Shown here: piece by piece, positions 15,612 through 24,899 of the stretch
Numbering within the stretch: the stretch's first letter is position 1
Layout of the letters: the number at the start of each line of letters is the position of its first letter
NCBI GenBank assembly: GCA_015069165.1
Contig: SVJD01000012.1
Coordinates: 1-49,964, forward strand
DNA: 49,964 nt
DNA from: Oscillospiraceae bacterium
GTDB lineage: Bacteria > Bacillota > Clostridia > UBA1212 > UBA1255
Direction: 5' to 3'
Translations under genes and position numbers: made by a program
Notes under the pieces: model-generated
The model's input: the letters and a program-made list of their open reading frames with translations, nothing else
What the model was told of the DNA's origin: nothing
The model's database searches: none

Positions 15612-16279
15612 ACTACCGGCTTTCCAATTATAATTCCGAGAATGATGAACAATCCTATAAACGCCATAAAAATCGTTTCTTTTGTTCCCGGTTTCTTTAC
15701 TTTAATATCCCAAACAAATAATATTGCTACAAGGAACATTATTATTGTGTATATAAGATTTAAGCTGGGGATTTTAAAGGGAATTTTAGGTCCGAATTCG
15801 TTCGCCATACTTTCTATTGCAAATATAAACGGAAATACAATTGCGGATGATGTTATTGGAAGTCCTTGGAAATATTTTCTGTTTTCGTCTGTTTGTTGTT
15901 GACGTTCATGTTCCATTACATTAAAGTAACCGAGTCTGATTACTCCTCCCAAAACGAAAAGTCCGCCGGCTACCATGCTTATCCAATGTCTGTGGCTCAT
16001 AGTAATTACTATGAATGCCGGATATACACCGAAGCAAATCAAGTCACAAAGTGAGTCAATTTGTATTCCGAATTCTTTTTCTTGAGGTGTTCTTTTTATC
16101 CTTCGCGCAATTTTTCCGTCAAACATATCACAGAATCCTGATAAAACAAGACACAAAAATGCAATTTTCAACGAAACAGGATCATTTGCCGGAGCAAGTG
16201 CCAAGTTCGCCATTCCGAATAAAGATGACATAAGTCCTACATAAGTTAATATTACAGATACATTATAAAAGCCTATCAT
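15608..16279 (-). CDS. pssA: CDP-diacylglycerol-serine O-phosphatidyltransferase
   Basis: A 223-residue membrane protein with the CDP-alcohol phosphatidyltransferase signature DMFDGKIARRIKRTPQEKEF followed by GIQIDSLCD (about residues 50-78). It has about seven hydrophobic segments. It makes phosphatidylserine from CDP-diacylglycerol and serine; the neighbouring psd completes phosphatidylethanolamine synthesis, which supports this assignment over other head groups. The ATG follows GGAGAGAA. It is 27 bases after the PIG-L-type gene and probably in one operon with rho. Confidence 0.9.
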   Translation of the reverse strand: MIGFYNVSVILTYVGLMSSLFGMANLALAPANDPVSLKIAFLCLVLSGFCDMFDGKIARRIKRTPQEKEFGIQIDSLCDLICFGVYPAFIVITMSHRHWISMVAGGLFVLGGVIRLGYFNVMEHERQQQTDENRKYFQGLPITSSAIVFPFIFAIESMANEFGPKIPFKIPSLNLIYTIIMFLVAILFVWDIKVKKPGTKETIFMAFIGLFIILGIIIGKPVV

Positions 16280-16306
16280 TACAATTCTCTCCTAATTGCT
16301 GCAAAT

Positions 16307-17839
16307 TTATTTCTTCTTTGCTGAAACTGCTGCCATAACTGCTATTGCAATAACGCACGCCGCTATCGCGCAGTAAATCAATATTTCTTCAACATCTGCT
16401 TTATCTTGGTTGATGTTTTGTTTCTTGTCCGAATCTCCCGCACTTGTTGCAGGCGTACTTTCTGAAATTTCGGGTGTTTTTTGTGAAGAATTCGTAGGCT
16501 CGGAAGGCGTTACCTCCGGCACATACTGGTCCTTATACAAGACTATATTATCAACTAAATCCGCTTTTGTGTCAACACCTACGAGAGTTCTGTATAAACC
16601 AAATTTACACGGACTGTAAGTTTGTATCTCGGAAGCCTTTGTTATAGTATCTTTCTGCCCCTCTGATGTGCCTGTAAGCCACCTTGTAAACCATGTCCAC
16701 TGTTGAGAGCGGTGACACTTATAACCTTCTTTTGAAACTTCAAAAGCTGTTTTACCGCCGAAATTTTCAAGCGGAATATCCCAATTCATTGTGATTTGAT
16801 TTTCTTCCCATAAGTGAATATACACTTTAGGCACATCCCAAGTGCCGTAAAGCTCTGCAGATTCCGTATACTTTGAAGAATCAGCCGCAGGCTCCAACGC
16901 CTGCTGTAAAGTATACGTATTTGCAATATGAGCACCGTGTTGATACTCTCCGTTCACATCGTGTGCAACAATTACTTGAGGCTTAAAGCGTCTTATCATT
17001 TCAACTTGAAATTTTATAAGAGCTTCCTCTCCCCATGTTCCGCTTGCATCGTAATCGCCTTTTAAAACTCGTCTTAATGTTTGTTCTACCGTTTCTCCGT
17101 CTTGCTTTAATGTGTCAACGTCATCAGGAAAATGCCCTATTATAGGGTAATTCTTCACACCTACAGTCCAAAGTCCGTTGATTTGTTCGTGGGGCCTGTT
17201 TTGAGTATCCCAATGATTTGTAAGATACACAACTTGTACTGCCGCTCCCACTTCTCCTGCATAATACGGAAGTAATCCTGCGAAAAACAATTGTTCATCG
17301 TCAGAATGTGTGGAAAGCAGCATAATATCTGCTTTTTCACAGGGAGGTTCCCAAACTTGTACCCAATCAGGTAATTCCCCTTGCGAAAACACATATAAAT
17401 CACACAAAGAAATATCTTTAGGCAATATAATACTCACTTCACTGCTTGTACCGCCATATAATTCTTCTACAGACAAATATTCGTGAAGAAAACCGTATTG
17501 TCCCAAAGTAAAGGACTTTTCATTTACCGTCAAATTCCACTCACCCGGAACTTTATTCCAAACAATATACAAACCGGCAATTTGTTCGTCGCTTTTTACC
17601 TTTAATACATCACCTTTTGAAAGTGATGTATACGTTGTATATTCATCATCAAGAAGTTTCTTGGAATCAAGCCATTTCGTATTGCCGTCGGCATCCGAAA
17701 GTGACAAAGTGCAATCATCTGTTATAGTTTCTGCATATAAATTTACATTTCTGTTAACAGCAGACATAATAATCATCACAACCGTAACAAAGACCGCAAA
17801 TATTGCTGTCTGCAAAAGTTTCTTTTCGGTTTTTTTCAC
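16307..17839 (-). CDS. Membrane-anchored extracellular PIG-L-family deacetylase
   Basis: A 510-residue surface protein. It has an N-terminal membrane signal (about residues 10-28), an exported beta-rich domain to about residue 165, then a PIG-L/LmbE deacetylase domain. The zinc and catalytic motif is HSDDE (about 176-180, normally HPDDE), with a second zinc histidine likely in HDVNGEYQHGAH near 293-303. A Ser/Thr/Pro-rich linker and a C-terminal membrane helix with Lys tail (near 487-510) follow. Such enzymes remove acetyl groups from N-acetylglucosamine-type sugars. The GTG start follows GAAGGTG. It sits 12 bases after rho and 27 before pssA. Confidence 0.85.
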   Translation of the reverse strand: MKKTEKKLLQTAIFAVFVTVVMIIMSAVNRNVNLYAETITDDCTLSLSDADGNTKWLDSKKLLDDEYTTYTSLSKGDVLKVKSDEQIAGLYIVWNKVPGEWNLTVNEKSFTLGQYGFLHEYLSVEELYGGTSSEVSIILPKDISLCDLYVFSQGELPDWVQVWEPPCEKADIMLLSTHSDDEQLFFAGLLPYYAGEVGAAVQVVYLTNHWDTQNRPHEQINGLWTVGVKNYPIIGHFPDDVDTLKQDGETVEQTLRRVLKGDYDASGTWGEEALIKFQVEMIRRFKPQVIVAHDVNGEYQHGAHIANTYTLQQALEPAADSSKYTESAELYGTWDVPKVYIHLWEENQITMNWDIPLENFGGKTAFEVSKEGYKCHRSQQWTWFTRWLTGTSEGQKDTITKASEIQTYSPCKFGLYRTLVGVDTKADLVDNIVLYKDQYVPEVTPSEPTNSSQKTPEISESTPATSAGDSDKKQNINQDKADVEEILIYCAIAACVIAIAVMAAVSAKKK

Positions 17840-17851
17840 AAAAACACCTTC

Positions 17852-19447
17852 TTAATTCTTAGCTGCATCGGGAGGCAGTATTTTTATCGTATTGATAAAT
17901 TCCTCGTTGTTTTTTGTTTTAAGCATTTTGCTTACTATCATCTCTGTAACATCTGCAGTACCTAAGTTAGACATAGCTCTGCGAATCGAGAACACACTGT
18001 TTAACTCTTTCTCTGTAAGAAGTAATTCTTCTTTTCTTGTTCCCGATTTATTTATATCTATTGCGGGGAAAACTCTCTTTTCGGAAAGCTTTCTGTCAAG
18101 ATGAAGCTCCATATTACCTGTTCCTTTGAATTCTTCAAATATAACATCGTCCATCTTGCTGCCCGTATCTATAAGCGCCGTTGCCACAATAGTCAAACTT
18201 CCGCCGCCGCGAATATTTCTTGCGGCACCGAAAAATCTCTTGGGATTATAAAGTGCTCCCGGATCAAGACCTCCTGACAAAGACCTGCCTGTAGGTGCAA
18301 TTGTTATGTTGTAGGCTCTTGCAAGACGTGTCAAACTATCCATAAGAATCACAACATCTTTCCCCTGCTCTACAAGTCTTTTTGAACGCTCAAACACCAT
18401 TTCGGATACCTTTATGTGTTTTTCCGGCATTTCGTCGAAAGTTGATGAAATAACATCGCCTTGTACAGACTCTCGCATATCAGTAACTTCTTCAGGGCGT
18501 TCGTCTATTAAAAGTACAATCAAATGTACATCAGGGTGATTCTCTGTTATGGCATTGGCAATTTTTTTAAGTAACACCGTTTTACCTGCTTTAGGCGGCG
18601 AAACAATCATTCCGCGCTGACCTTTTCCGATAGGCGCAATCAAGTCTATTAAACGTGTTGAAAGCTCATTGCTTTGTGTTTCCAAAGTAAGCTTCTCATC
18701 AGGATAAATAGGTGTAAGTGACTCAAACGGTCTTCTCTTTAAAGCTACATCAATAGGGTCATCGTTTATTGTATTTATAAAGCAAAGTGCGTGATACTTA
18801 TCATTTTCTCTTTGCATTTTGCTCTTTCCCTTTATTTTATCGCCCGTTTTAAGTCCAAATTTCCTTATAAGCGTAGGCGGAACATATATATCTTTACTGC
18901 CTGACAAATAATTGTTTACACGCAAGAAACCGTAACCTTCCGCCAAAATTTCAAGTAAGCCTTCTGCATCTTCTGTGTTATCTTGAATTTTCGGTTCTTC
19001 TTTTACAGGTTCGTTAGGCTGAACTGTTTCTTCCGTTACAGGCTGTGCGCTTTCTGCGGGAACTTCTGCTTTTTCTGTGTTTTCGGTTTCATTTTCTGCT
19101 TTTACACCCTTGCGGCCTCTTTTTGACGCGGTCGCACGTTTATTGCGTTTTTCTTTTACGGCATCTGCACGATTTTTCTTTTTCTTCTCGTCGGAAGCCT
19201 GCGGTGTCTCGGAATCTTTGCCTTCCGGCTTCGGAGGTGCTTCTGCGGTAACTTCTTCGCTCGGAGCTTCCTTTGCTTCGGGTTCTTCTTTTACTTCTTC
19301 GCTTTGCTGCTTTTCTGCCTTTTCAACATTCAAAATAGCATCAATCAAAGCTTGCTTGCTCATTTTTGTCATAGACTTAATGCCCAACATTTTACCTATG
19401 TAGCGCAAATCGTCGATTTTCTTCTTCTTCAGTTCCTGAAGATCCAT
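17852..19447 (-). CDS. rho: Transcription termination factor Rho with a long charged insertion
   Basis: A 531-residue Rho, about 100 residues longer than the Bacillus type. The Rho_N domain is residues 1-40. A disordered segment rich in Glu, Lys, Ala and Pro (about 42-165), with a basic block [20 protein letters not shown], separates it from the cold-shock RNA-binding domain (about 168-235, [10 protein letters not shown]). The ATPase core has Walker A SPPKAGKT, Walker [16 protein letters not shown], and the Q/R-loop regions [21 protein letters not shown]. The core is complete, so activity is expected. Insertions of this kind in other phyla bind RNA or drive condensates. It heads an operon with the deacetylase, pssA and psd. 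Confidence 0.95.
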   Translation of the reverse strand: MDLQELKKKKIDDLRYIGKMLGIKSMTKMSKQALIDAILNVEKAEKQQSEEVKEEPEAKEAPSEEVTAEAPPKPEGKDSETPQASDEKKKKNRADAVKEKRNKRATASKRGRKGVKAENETENTEKAEVPAESAQPVTEETVQPNEPVKEEPKIQDNTEDAEGLLEILAEGYGFLRVNNYLSGSKDIYVPPTLIRKFGLKTGDKIKGKSKMQRENDKYHALCFINTINDDPIDVALKRRPFESLTPIYPDEKLTLETQSNELSTRLIDLIAPIGKGQRGMIVSPPKAGKTVLLKKIANAITENHPDVHLIVLLIDERPEEVTDMRESVQGDVISSTFDEMPEKHIKVSEMVFERSKRLVEQGKDVVILMDSLTRLARAYNITIAPTGRSLSGGLDPGALYNPKRFFGAARNIRGGGSLTIVATALIDTGSKMDDVIFEEFKGTGNMELHLDRKLSEKRVFPAIDINKSGTRKEELLLTEKELNSVFSIRRAMSNLGTADVTEMIVSKMLKTKNNEEFINTIKILPPDAAKN

Positions 19448-19525
19448 TGGTACACCAACCTTAACTTAATTTAATTTTTTACACTGGTAATTTCAAAATA
19501 AATAGTCATTAAAAATACTTTGAAT

Positions 19526-19541
19526 TTGACCGATCGGTCAA
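19526..19541. promoter_or_regulatory. 16-bp perfect palindrome at the rho transcription start
   Basis: TTGACCGATCGGTCAA is a perfect palindrome that begins about 8 bases after the -10 box of the rho promoter, so it starts at about +1 to +2. It resembles TetR-family operators in shape (GACCGATCGGTC core). As RNA it would also form a 6-pair hairpin at the 5' end. No TetR regulator gene is in the window. Confidence 0.6.
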
Positions 19542-19549
19542 CTGCTACT

Positions 19550-19578
19550 ATGCTAAACTAAACGAAGTATTTTGTCAA
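19550..19578 (-). promoter_or_regulatory. Sigma-A promoter of rho
   Basis: On the - strand TTGACA (19578-19573) and TAGCAT (19555-19550) are 17 bases apart. The -35 box lies 8 bases after the dnaI stop codon. Confidence 0.75.
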
Positions 19579-19585
19579 TAAAAAA

Positions 19586-20626
19586 TTACATATTTTTGAG
19601 TTTCAGACGTATATCATCGCCTGCAAATTTCAAAATATCATATCCGCCCAAAATCCTTGAAGCCACACGTTCTCCGTAATGTGCAAAAAGATTTGCAGGC
19701 GAAAGATTTGTCGTAATAACTGTCTTGCAAAGTTCTTTTTTACCCCTTAATTCTCTCATATTCAAAATTTCAAGAAGTTCCGCATAACGAGTACCGGTCT
19801 GCTTTTCACTTCCCAAATCATCTATAAGCAAAAATTTACAGTTAAATATAAAATCTATCAATTCATTAGCTTCTTCTTGGGAATAAAATCCGGGGGCAAA
19901 CGGTTTAAATAACGAAGTAGACGGCATATAAAGGCACGAAACACCTTTATCAGTCAATGCATTTATTATACAATTTCCCAAAAAAGTCTTTCCAAGTCCC
20001 GAATTTCCCAAAAACACCATATTATTGACAGATGGATTCTCAAATTCCTCTGCAAAACGAACACATCTTTTATACACTGCTTCCATTTGTACTTTCGGAG
20101 ATACGGAAATGCCGTACTTTTCCTGATTTGCCGTTTCAGAATACAAACTGCTGTCAAACTTAGAAAAAACATCCTCTGCCGGAACACCTGACACTGCTTT
20201 TAATTTTTCTGATAACAATTTTCGGCGACACTCACAAGAAATCTCAATACCGTTATTCAAAACAAAACCGGTATCGGAGCATTTTCTGCAGAAAAACGCA
20301 TTTTCCATATAATCTCCGGGATATCCTGCTTCTTTTAAAATTACAACTTTCTTTTGTTTCAAAAGCAAAATTTCATTGTCAATTTCTTCTTTGCTGTAAC
20401 AAAAATATTCATTCGGACAATCTTTTAAAATATTTGCATTTACGCTCCTCTTCATAGCTTTATACACAGTAAGAATACCGAGCATATTTATTTTTTTATC
20501 TATCTGTTTAATTTGAGGAAGTTCTGTATAAACACGCTCTTTTCGTACCTCTTGAGCCAATTTTGCTTCATTGCGTCTTTGAGCATATTCTTTTTCCGTT
20601 TCCTTATGAATTCTATCAATAATCAT
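19586..20626 (-). CDS. dnaI: DnaI/DnaC-like replicative helicase loader ATPase
   Basis: A 346-residue AAA+ protein. Residues 1-130 hold a helical N-terminal region and a zinc-binding block (CRKCSDTGF with CECRR, near 114-134). The ATPase core follows, with Walker A GNSGLGKT (about 208-215), Walker B FLLIDDLGSE (about 271), and sensor TTNLSP (about 310). This fits the loaders that place DnaC/DnaB-type helicase at origins and stalled forks. It overlaps dnaD by 4 bases; the dnaD-dnaI pair is the usual Firmicutes primosome arrangement. No terminator is seen before the rho promoter. Confidence 0.85.
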   Translation of the reverse strand: MIIDRIHKETEKEYAQRRNEAKLAQEVRKERVYTELPQIKQIDKKINMLGILTVYKAMKRSVNANILKDCPNEYFCYSKEEIDNEILLLKQKKVVILKEAGYPGDYMENAFFCRKCSDTGFVLNNGIEISCECRRKLLSEKLKAVSGVPAEDVFSKFDSSLYSETANQEKYGISVSPKVQMEAVYKRCVRFAEEFENPSVNNMVFLGNSGLGKTFLGNCIINALTDKGVSCLYMPSTSLFKPFAPGFYSQEEANELIDFIFNCKFLLIDDLGSEKQTGTRYAELLEILNMRELRGKKELCKTVITTNLSPANLFAHYGERVASRILGGYDILKFAGDDIRLKLKNM

Positions 20627-21633
20627 TTTGTTCCATCCTCGCTCACAATAAAGCTGTTAAGATAATCTTCATCATATTTTCGCTGTGTAAAGTTATTCTT
20701 TTGCTCTGCGGATGCAGCAAATCCCGTTTCGGATTTCGGCTGTTTTTTAGTTTGTGCATAAGCGCTTCTTTTTTGTTCTTCATAATTCAAAATTTCTTCT
20801 TGTGTTCTGAGTCCGTTTTTATACCAAGAAGTAATAATTGCATCGAAAGTTGCCAAAGTTGCATTGTTCTTTGTTACCGATTTTTTTAATGCAATTTCAA
20901 TTATCTGCAAATTGTATTTATATGTATAAAACCACTTTTCTACAATTTCTTCTTCATAAACATTCATATTTCTGCGCCATTTAAGACGTTTTAATATTTC
21001 ACTTCTTATTCCCTTATATTCCTCATACGAATTCATATACGCTTCGAGTTGCTCCGACGTGCGTATATGATACTTTTCCCCCCAAGATTCCGCAACTTTT
21101 CTGATATAAGGTCTCGTCATTACTCCGTTTTGGTGACAATGCTGGAAAAGTAAAAATACTACATCCGGCTCAAAACCGTACTTTTCAAACCATAAATCGA
21201 TTTCATTATACCAAGCAATCGGCATTTGTCCCGAGAAGAACTTATCGCTTACGGCTTTTTGAATTTTTGCCCGTGCATATTTCTTTTCAAGATGTGTTTC
21301 TTGCAAATCATCAGGTCTCGAAACTGTACGCAATCTATAATTTCGGTCTATTTCTTTTTGAATAATATCAGTTATAAGTATACCGTCATTTTCTACCGTT
21401 ATGAGCCCCATACTTTCAAGTATTATTATGTTTTCACTTACAACGGAAACATCGCAATTTAATATCATTGCCAAAGCATCTTCACTGCACTCTATTTCGT
21501 TCTCTGCCGCATAGCAAATATATAAGTAAAGTTTTACAGCAACAGCAGGAAGACCCGGGAGATATTCTTTAATAAATACACTCGGAATCATTGTTTTTTC
21601 ATACAATTTATTTTCTGTTTTACTTATCTTCAT
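20623..21633 (-). CDS. dnaD: DnaD-domain primosome protein
   Basis: A 336-residue replication-initiation protein. An N-terminal winged-helix domain (MIPSVFIKEYLPGLPAVAVKLYLYICY, about 15-40, then a helix-turn-helix to about 85) is followed by two DnaD/DnaB2-type helical repeats. The first is near 125-195 (WFEKYGFEPDVVFLLFQHC), the second near 225-290 (WFYTYKYNLQIIEIALKKS, ending in the Y-x-x-x-I-I-T-S-W motif). It helps remodel DNA and recruit the helicase loader. The downstream dnaI overlaps by 4 bases. The start ATG follows GAGGA. Confidence 0.85.
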   Translation of the reverse strand: MKISKTENKLYEKTMIPSVFIKEYLPGLPAVAVKLYLYICYAAENEIECSEDALAMILNCDVSVVSENIIILESMGLITVENDGILITDIIQKEIDRNYRLRTVSRPDDLQETHLEKKYARAKIQKAVSDKFFSGQMPIAWYNEIDLWFEKYGFEPDVVFLLFQHCHQNGVMTRPYIRKVAESWGEKYHIRTSEQLEAYMNSYEEYKGIRSEILKRLKWRRNMNVYEEEIVEKWFYTYKYNLQIIEIALKKSVTKNNATLATFDAIITSWYKNGLRTQEEILNYEEQKRSAYAQTKKQPKSETGFAASAEQKNNFTQRKYDEDYLNSFIVSEDGTK

Positions 21634-21659
21634 ATTAGCAAAATCCTCAAAATTACAAA

Positions 21660-22568
21660 TCAGTTCAAAATACTTGTTCCCACACGTACTGCACTTACTA
21701 CAAGTCTGCCGTTCACGTGATTAAATCTGTAACAAGTTGACAACGTCATTACATCATCGGTAGCTTTTAAAATGACATCTGTTCTGAAAACAGACTTGTT
21801 TTGCAAATCTTTTATAAAGTTATAATACAATTCTTGTGAAGCAAAATTCGTTTCTATATAATACTCGTCTGCATTTGTTTCATAAACAGAAAATATTTTC
21901 CATATACCTACTCCGTCTTCCGAATAAGTATACATATACGGATGTTCCTTTAAATATTGGTCAGTACCACCTGTGTAGAACTTCAAAAGATTACCGAACA
22001 TAGAACCGTCATTCATATTATGCCCGTACACAATAGTATGCCCGCGAAGAGTTTTAGGGTCGTTTCTGAAATCAAGGAACAGCGAACCTGACTCCGCATA
22101 TTTACCGTCAATGTTTTTCTTCAAATAATAATCATTATCCGTAGATTGCATGACATTATAATTTATGGTTGTACCACCGATATAAAGCCAAAAAGCAAAA
22201 TCCTTATTTCTTTTTTTCAAAGATTGAAGCTGCTCCACAGTGATTCCTTGCGGATATGAATAGCGAGGCGGTGTTTCAAGCGGATACTCGGGAACAGGTT
22301 TTTCGGTATTTTCAGGTGTAAGAGCATCAGGTCCCGGTGTACTTCCCGCTTCAATACCCGGTGTGGGTGTGATGGGACTGAATGTTATTCCGAATTCATT
22401 ACGAATTCGTTCGTTTGCTTCTCTTTCTGATACATAAGCATGACCTTTATCTGTCAACATACCTGCAGTAAAGAACAATATTGCACACAAAACCATCTGC
22501 GTTGCTATATAAAAAGCTTTACCCGTTAAGGATTGTTTCTTCTTTTTGGGGCTCTTTTTCTGTGCCAT
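21660..22568 (-). CDS. Class B sortase
   Basis: A 302-residue membrane transpeptidase that attaches proteins to the cell surface. I chose ATG 22568 (MAQKKS) because AGGAGG lies 9 bases upstream; a longer frame from a TTG at 22595 is the alternative. A basic N-terminus and a membrane helix (about 17-40) are followed by a Thr/Pro/Glu linker. The sortase fold carries His in VYGHNM (about 178), Cys in LSTC (about 272) and Arg in NGRLVVSAV (about 283). The start lies inside the last 50 bases of the anchor-protein gene upstream, suggesting coupled translation and a functional link. Confidence 0.88.
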   Translation of the reverse strand: MAQKKSPKKKKQSLTGKAFYIATQMVLCAILFFTAGMLTDKGHAYVSEREANERIRNEFGITFSPITPTPGIEAGSTPGPDALTPENTEKPVPEYPLETPPRYSYPQGITVEQLQSLKKRNKDFAFWLYIGGTTINYNVMQSTDNDYYLKKNIDGKYAESGSLFLDFRNDPKTLRGHTIVYGHNMNDGSMFGNLLKFYTGGTDQYLKEHPYMYTYSEDGVGIWKIFSVYETNADEYYIETNFASQELYYNFIKDLQNKSVFRTDVILKATDDVMTLSTCYRFNHVNGRLVVSAVRVGTSILN

Positions 22569-24129
22569 CGGGTACCACCTCCTGTTCCGTATCAATTACT
22601 GCATCAGATATTATCTGCGCTGTACTGAAAACAGTTTCTGCTTTCAATCCTCTTATATCTATGCTCACTAAATCTTTGCCGTGTATTTCAATAGATTTTA
22701 AATTCACGGCACTCGTAAAGTCAATCTCTTTCAATCTATTGTAACTGCCTTTAAAGTATTCTAATTTATTCACTCCGCGGAAATCAAGATTGAGAATACC
22801 GCAACGAGAACAATTTACAGCTTCAAGATTAGGAAATGTATTTATATAAAATGTTTGAATTTCGTTATTCCCCGAAATATCAAGCATTCTGATATTTTTC
22901 AAATTTTCACCGGAAATTGTGAGATATGCGGCAACTTGAGAATTACTGCAGTCAAGATAATAAAGCTCCGGTAAAACAGAATAATCAAGCCAACCCAAAG
23001 GAGTTCCCGCATAACTTAATATTTGAATTTTCGGGTTGTTTGTAAAATCCAATTCTTTTAAATTTTTATTGCCGTCAAGCACTAATTTTTCAAGATTCAC
23101 AGCACCCGATATGTCTAAACTTGCTATATCTGTTCCCGTAATCGACAAGGATCGTAATTTTGTCGATTTTGTAAGAGATAAAGCAGGTAAACTTCCTCCG
23201 CTTACGGAAATTTCTTCAAGATTCGGGAATTTCGCCAAATCACTTTCTAAATCTTGCAGCGTTTCTCCGGGTGCATGTATACTTATTTTTTTTATTGCTT
23301 CAACATCACGCACTTTAATATTGCTGTCCGATTTATAATCAGAATATCTGCCGTCAGAATTATTATTTACAAGATACTCTATTGCCGCAACTCTTACTGC
23401 TTCGTTTTTAAGTGATACAACATTAAGGTTATCCACGATTTTTCTGTATCCCGTAAATCTGATGTTTTTATAAAATTTCAGTTCGCCTGCTTGTTTTTTA
23501 CACTGTATTTGTCCGTACACAGATGCATTATCGCATTTTATCTCTGCATTAGGAGCAAGAACAGTTCCTATAACAATCGCATCAGACAAATCAATCGTTT
23601 CTGCTTCATAAAAATTGAACACAGCACGCGACGCATATATCCCCGTTTCATCCCTCACAAGAATATAATAATCTTTCAAATCAATATTCTTGCCGGATAT
23701 ATTTATTACCGCATAAAAATTATCATTTCCGGAATCTACCCAAATGTAATTATAGTCGTTCAATGTTTTATTTTCTTCTGCAATATTCGAAGAATCAATA
23801 TTGTAAATAAGATATTCATAACTTTCTGTTGTGATACAAAAAACGCCTTTTTTCAAACCTTCCTCAGAAGAATTCCATTCTTTTAAATTAGACGGAATGG
23901 AAAGATATGTTTGTGAACGATAAAAGCGATTTGTATTGTCTTCTTCAAAATCATTTGCGGAATCAAGGTTTTCCAAAACACTTTGGCCTTCTTTATGAAC
24001 ATACGTATTACCTGCAAGAGTATTTGCAAAAAAACATACGAAAACAACAGCCGCAAGCAATGTAACTGCAAGCAACACTTTTCCTTTACATGTTTTTAAA
24101 TATGCTACACCCATTTCCTGAAGTGTCAT
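22519..24129 (-). CDS. Membrane-anchored protein with choice-of-anchor A domain and leucine-rich repeats
   Basis: A 536-residue surface protein starting at ATG 24129, 9 bases after GGGAGGA. A membrane segment near residues 18-40 is followed by an extracellular domain with the choice-of-anchor A pattern (AVFNFYEAETIDL, then VIGTVLAPNAEI and SVYGQIQC, about 165-215). From about 275 to 500, ten or more 20-22-residue leucine-rich-like repeats follow (FPNLEEISVSGG, STKLRSLSITGT, AVNLEKLVLDGN, FPNLEAVNCSRC and so on). The C-terminus is acidic with no LPxTG-like motif. It overlaps the sortase gene and lies 33 bases after cpsB, in the same operon. A ligand-binding or adhesive role is inferred. Confidence 0.75.
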   Translation of the reverse strand: MTLQEMGVAYLKTCKGKVLLAVTLLAAVVFVCFFANTLAGNTYVHKEGQSVLENLDSANDFEEDNTNRFYRSQTYLSIPSNLKEWNSSEEGLKKGVFCITTESYEYLIYNIDSSNIAEENKTLNDYNYIWVDSGNDNFYAVINISGKNIDLKDYYILVRDETGIYASRAVFNFYEAETIDLSDAIVIGTVLAPNAEIKCDNASVYGQIQCKKQAGELKFYKNIRFTGYRKIVDNLNVVSLKNEAVRVAAIEYLVNNNSDGRYSDYKSDSNIKVRDVEAIKKISIHAPGETLQDLESDLAKFPNLEEISVSGGSLPALSLTKSTKLRSLSITGTDIASLDISGAVNLEKLVLDGNKNLKELDFTNNPKIQILSYAGTPLGWLDYSVLPELYYLDCSNSQVAAYLTISGENLKNIRMLDISGNNEIQTFYINTFPNLEAVNCSRCGILNLDFRGVNKLEYFKGSYNRLKEIDFTSAVNLKSIEIHGKDLVSIDIRGLKAETVFSTAQIISDAVIDTEQEVVPDGTEKEPQKEETILNG

Positions 24130-24162
24130 ACGCAAGTTCCTCCCTGTTTAATCCTTTGCATA

Positions 24163-24888
24163 TTAAATAAGTTCTTTGTGGAAATCAAACATTTCATCAA
24201 AAAAATACTCAGGTATCTTATATTTTGAACAAAACTTTTTTCTTCTTTTTTCGATATCAGACATGTTGGGCTGTCTTGATGTCATATTATGGCAATCGCT
24301 TCCGAAAATTATCGGAAAATCATCTTTAATAAGTTCTGCAACAAATTTTGCAGTTTTCTTGTTTTCCATAAAATCTGCAGAAACTTGGCAGATAATATTC
24401 GGTATTGAAAACAGTTCACTGTAATCATCGTCATCATATATGCTAATATATCTTTCAACATGAGCCAGCACCGGCGTCAAATTTGCTTTTAAAGATAAAT
24501 TATATATATTTTCTGCATAAGCAGGTTGAAAATCGCTGTACGGTAGTTCAAACATTATCAAATCTGTACCTTCAAAAGACAATTCTCCGGGATTTTCAAA
24601 AGGCTTCATTTCGCGGCTTACACGAATTTCCGCACCCAATCTTATCTCGGGAATATCAAAATCAATGTCAACTTCTGCCAAATATTTTTTTAATCTTTCA
24701 AAGCCCTCTGTTCTTCTCTTTATAAAAGATTTTTCTTCTTCACGCGACAAAAGGCAGTGAGGAGTCGCAAAAACTACTTCTGTGCCCTCATCTGCCATTT
24801 TTCTCAGCATATTATATGATTTTTCCGCACTGTCAGAACCATCATCAACTTTAGGCAACAAGTGCGTATGAAAATCTACATACCCCAT
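24163..24888 (-). CDS. cpsB: Tyrosine-protein phosphatase CpsB/YwqE-like (PHP fold)
   Basis: A 241-residue metal-dependent phosphatase that removes phosphate from its partner tyrosine kinase. The PHP signature is complete: DFHTHLLPKVDDGS at residues 5-18, TPHC at 42, RLGAEIRVS near 81, LAHVERY near 138, and FGSDCHN near 196. The gene follows cpsD by 11 bases in a cpsC-cpsD-cpsB order, the classic regulator-kinase-phosphatase set controlling capsule or exopolysaccharide chain length. No glycosyltransferase or polymerase genes are next to it, so the controlled polymer lies elsewhere. Confidence 0.92.
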   Translation of the reverse strand: MGYVDFHTHLLPKVDDGSDSAEKSYNMLRKMADEGTEVVFATPHCLLSREEEKSFIKRRTEGFERLKKYLAEVDIDFDIPEIRLGAEIRVSREMKPFENPGELSFEGTDLIMFELPYSDFQPAYAENIYNLSLKANLTPVLAHVERYISIYDDDDYSELFSIPNIICQVSADFMENKKTAKFVAELIKDDFPIIFGSDCHNMTSRQPNMSDIEKRRKKFCSKYKIPEYFFDEMFDFHKELI

Positions 24889-24899
24889 ATAATTTTCCT

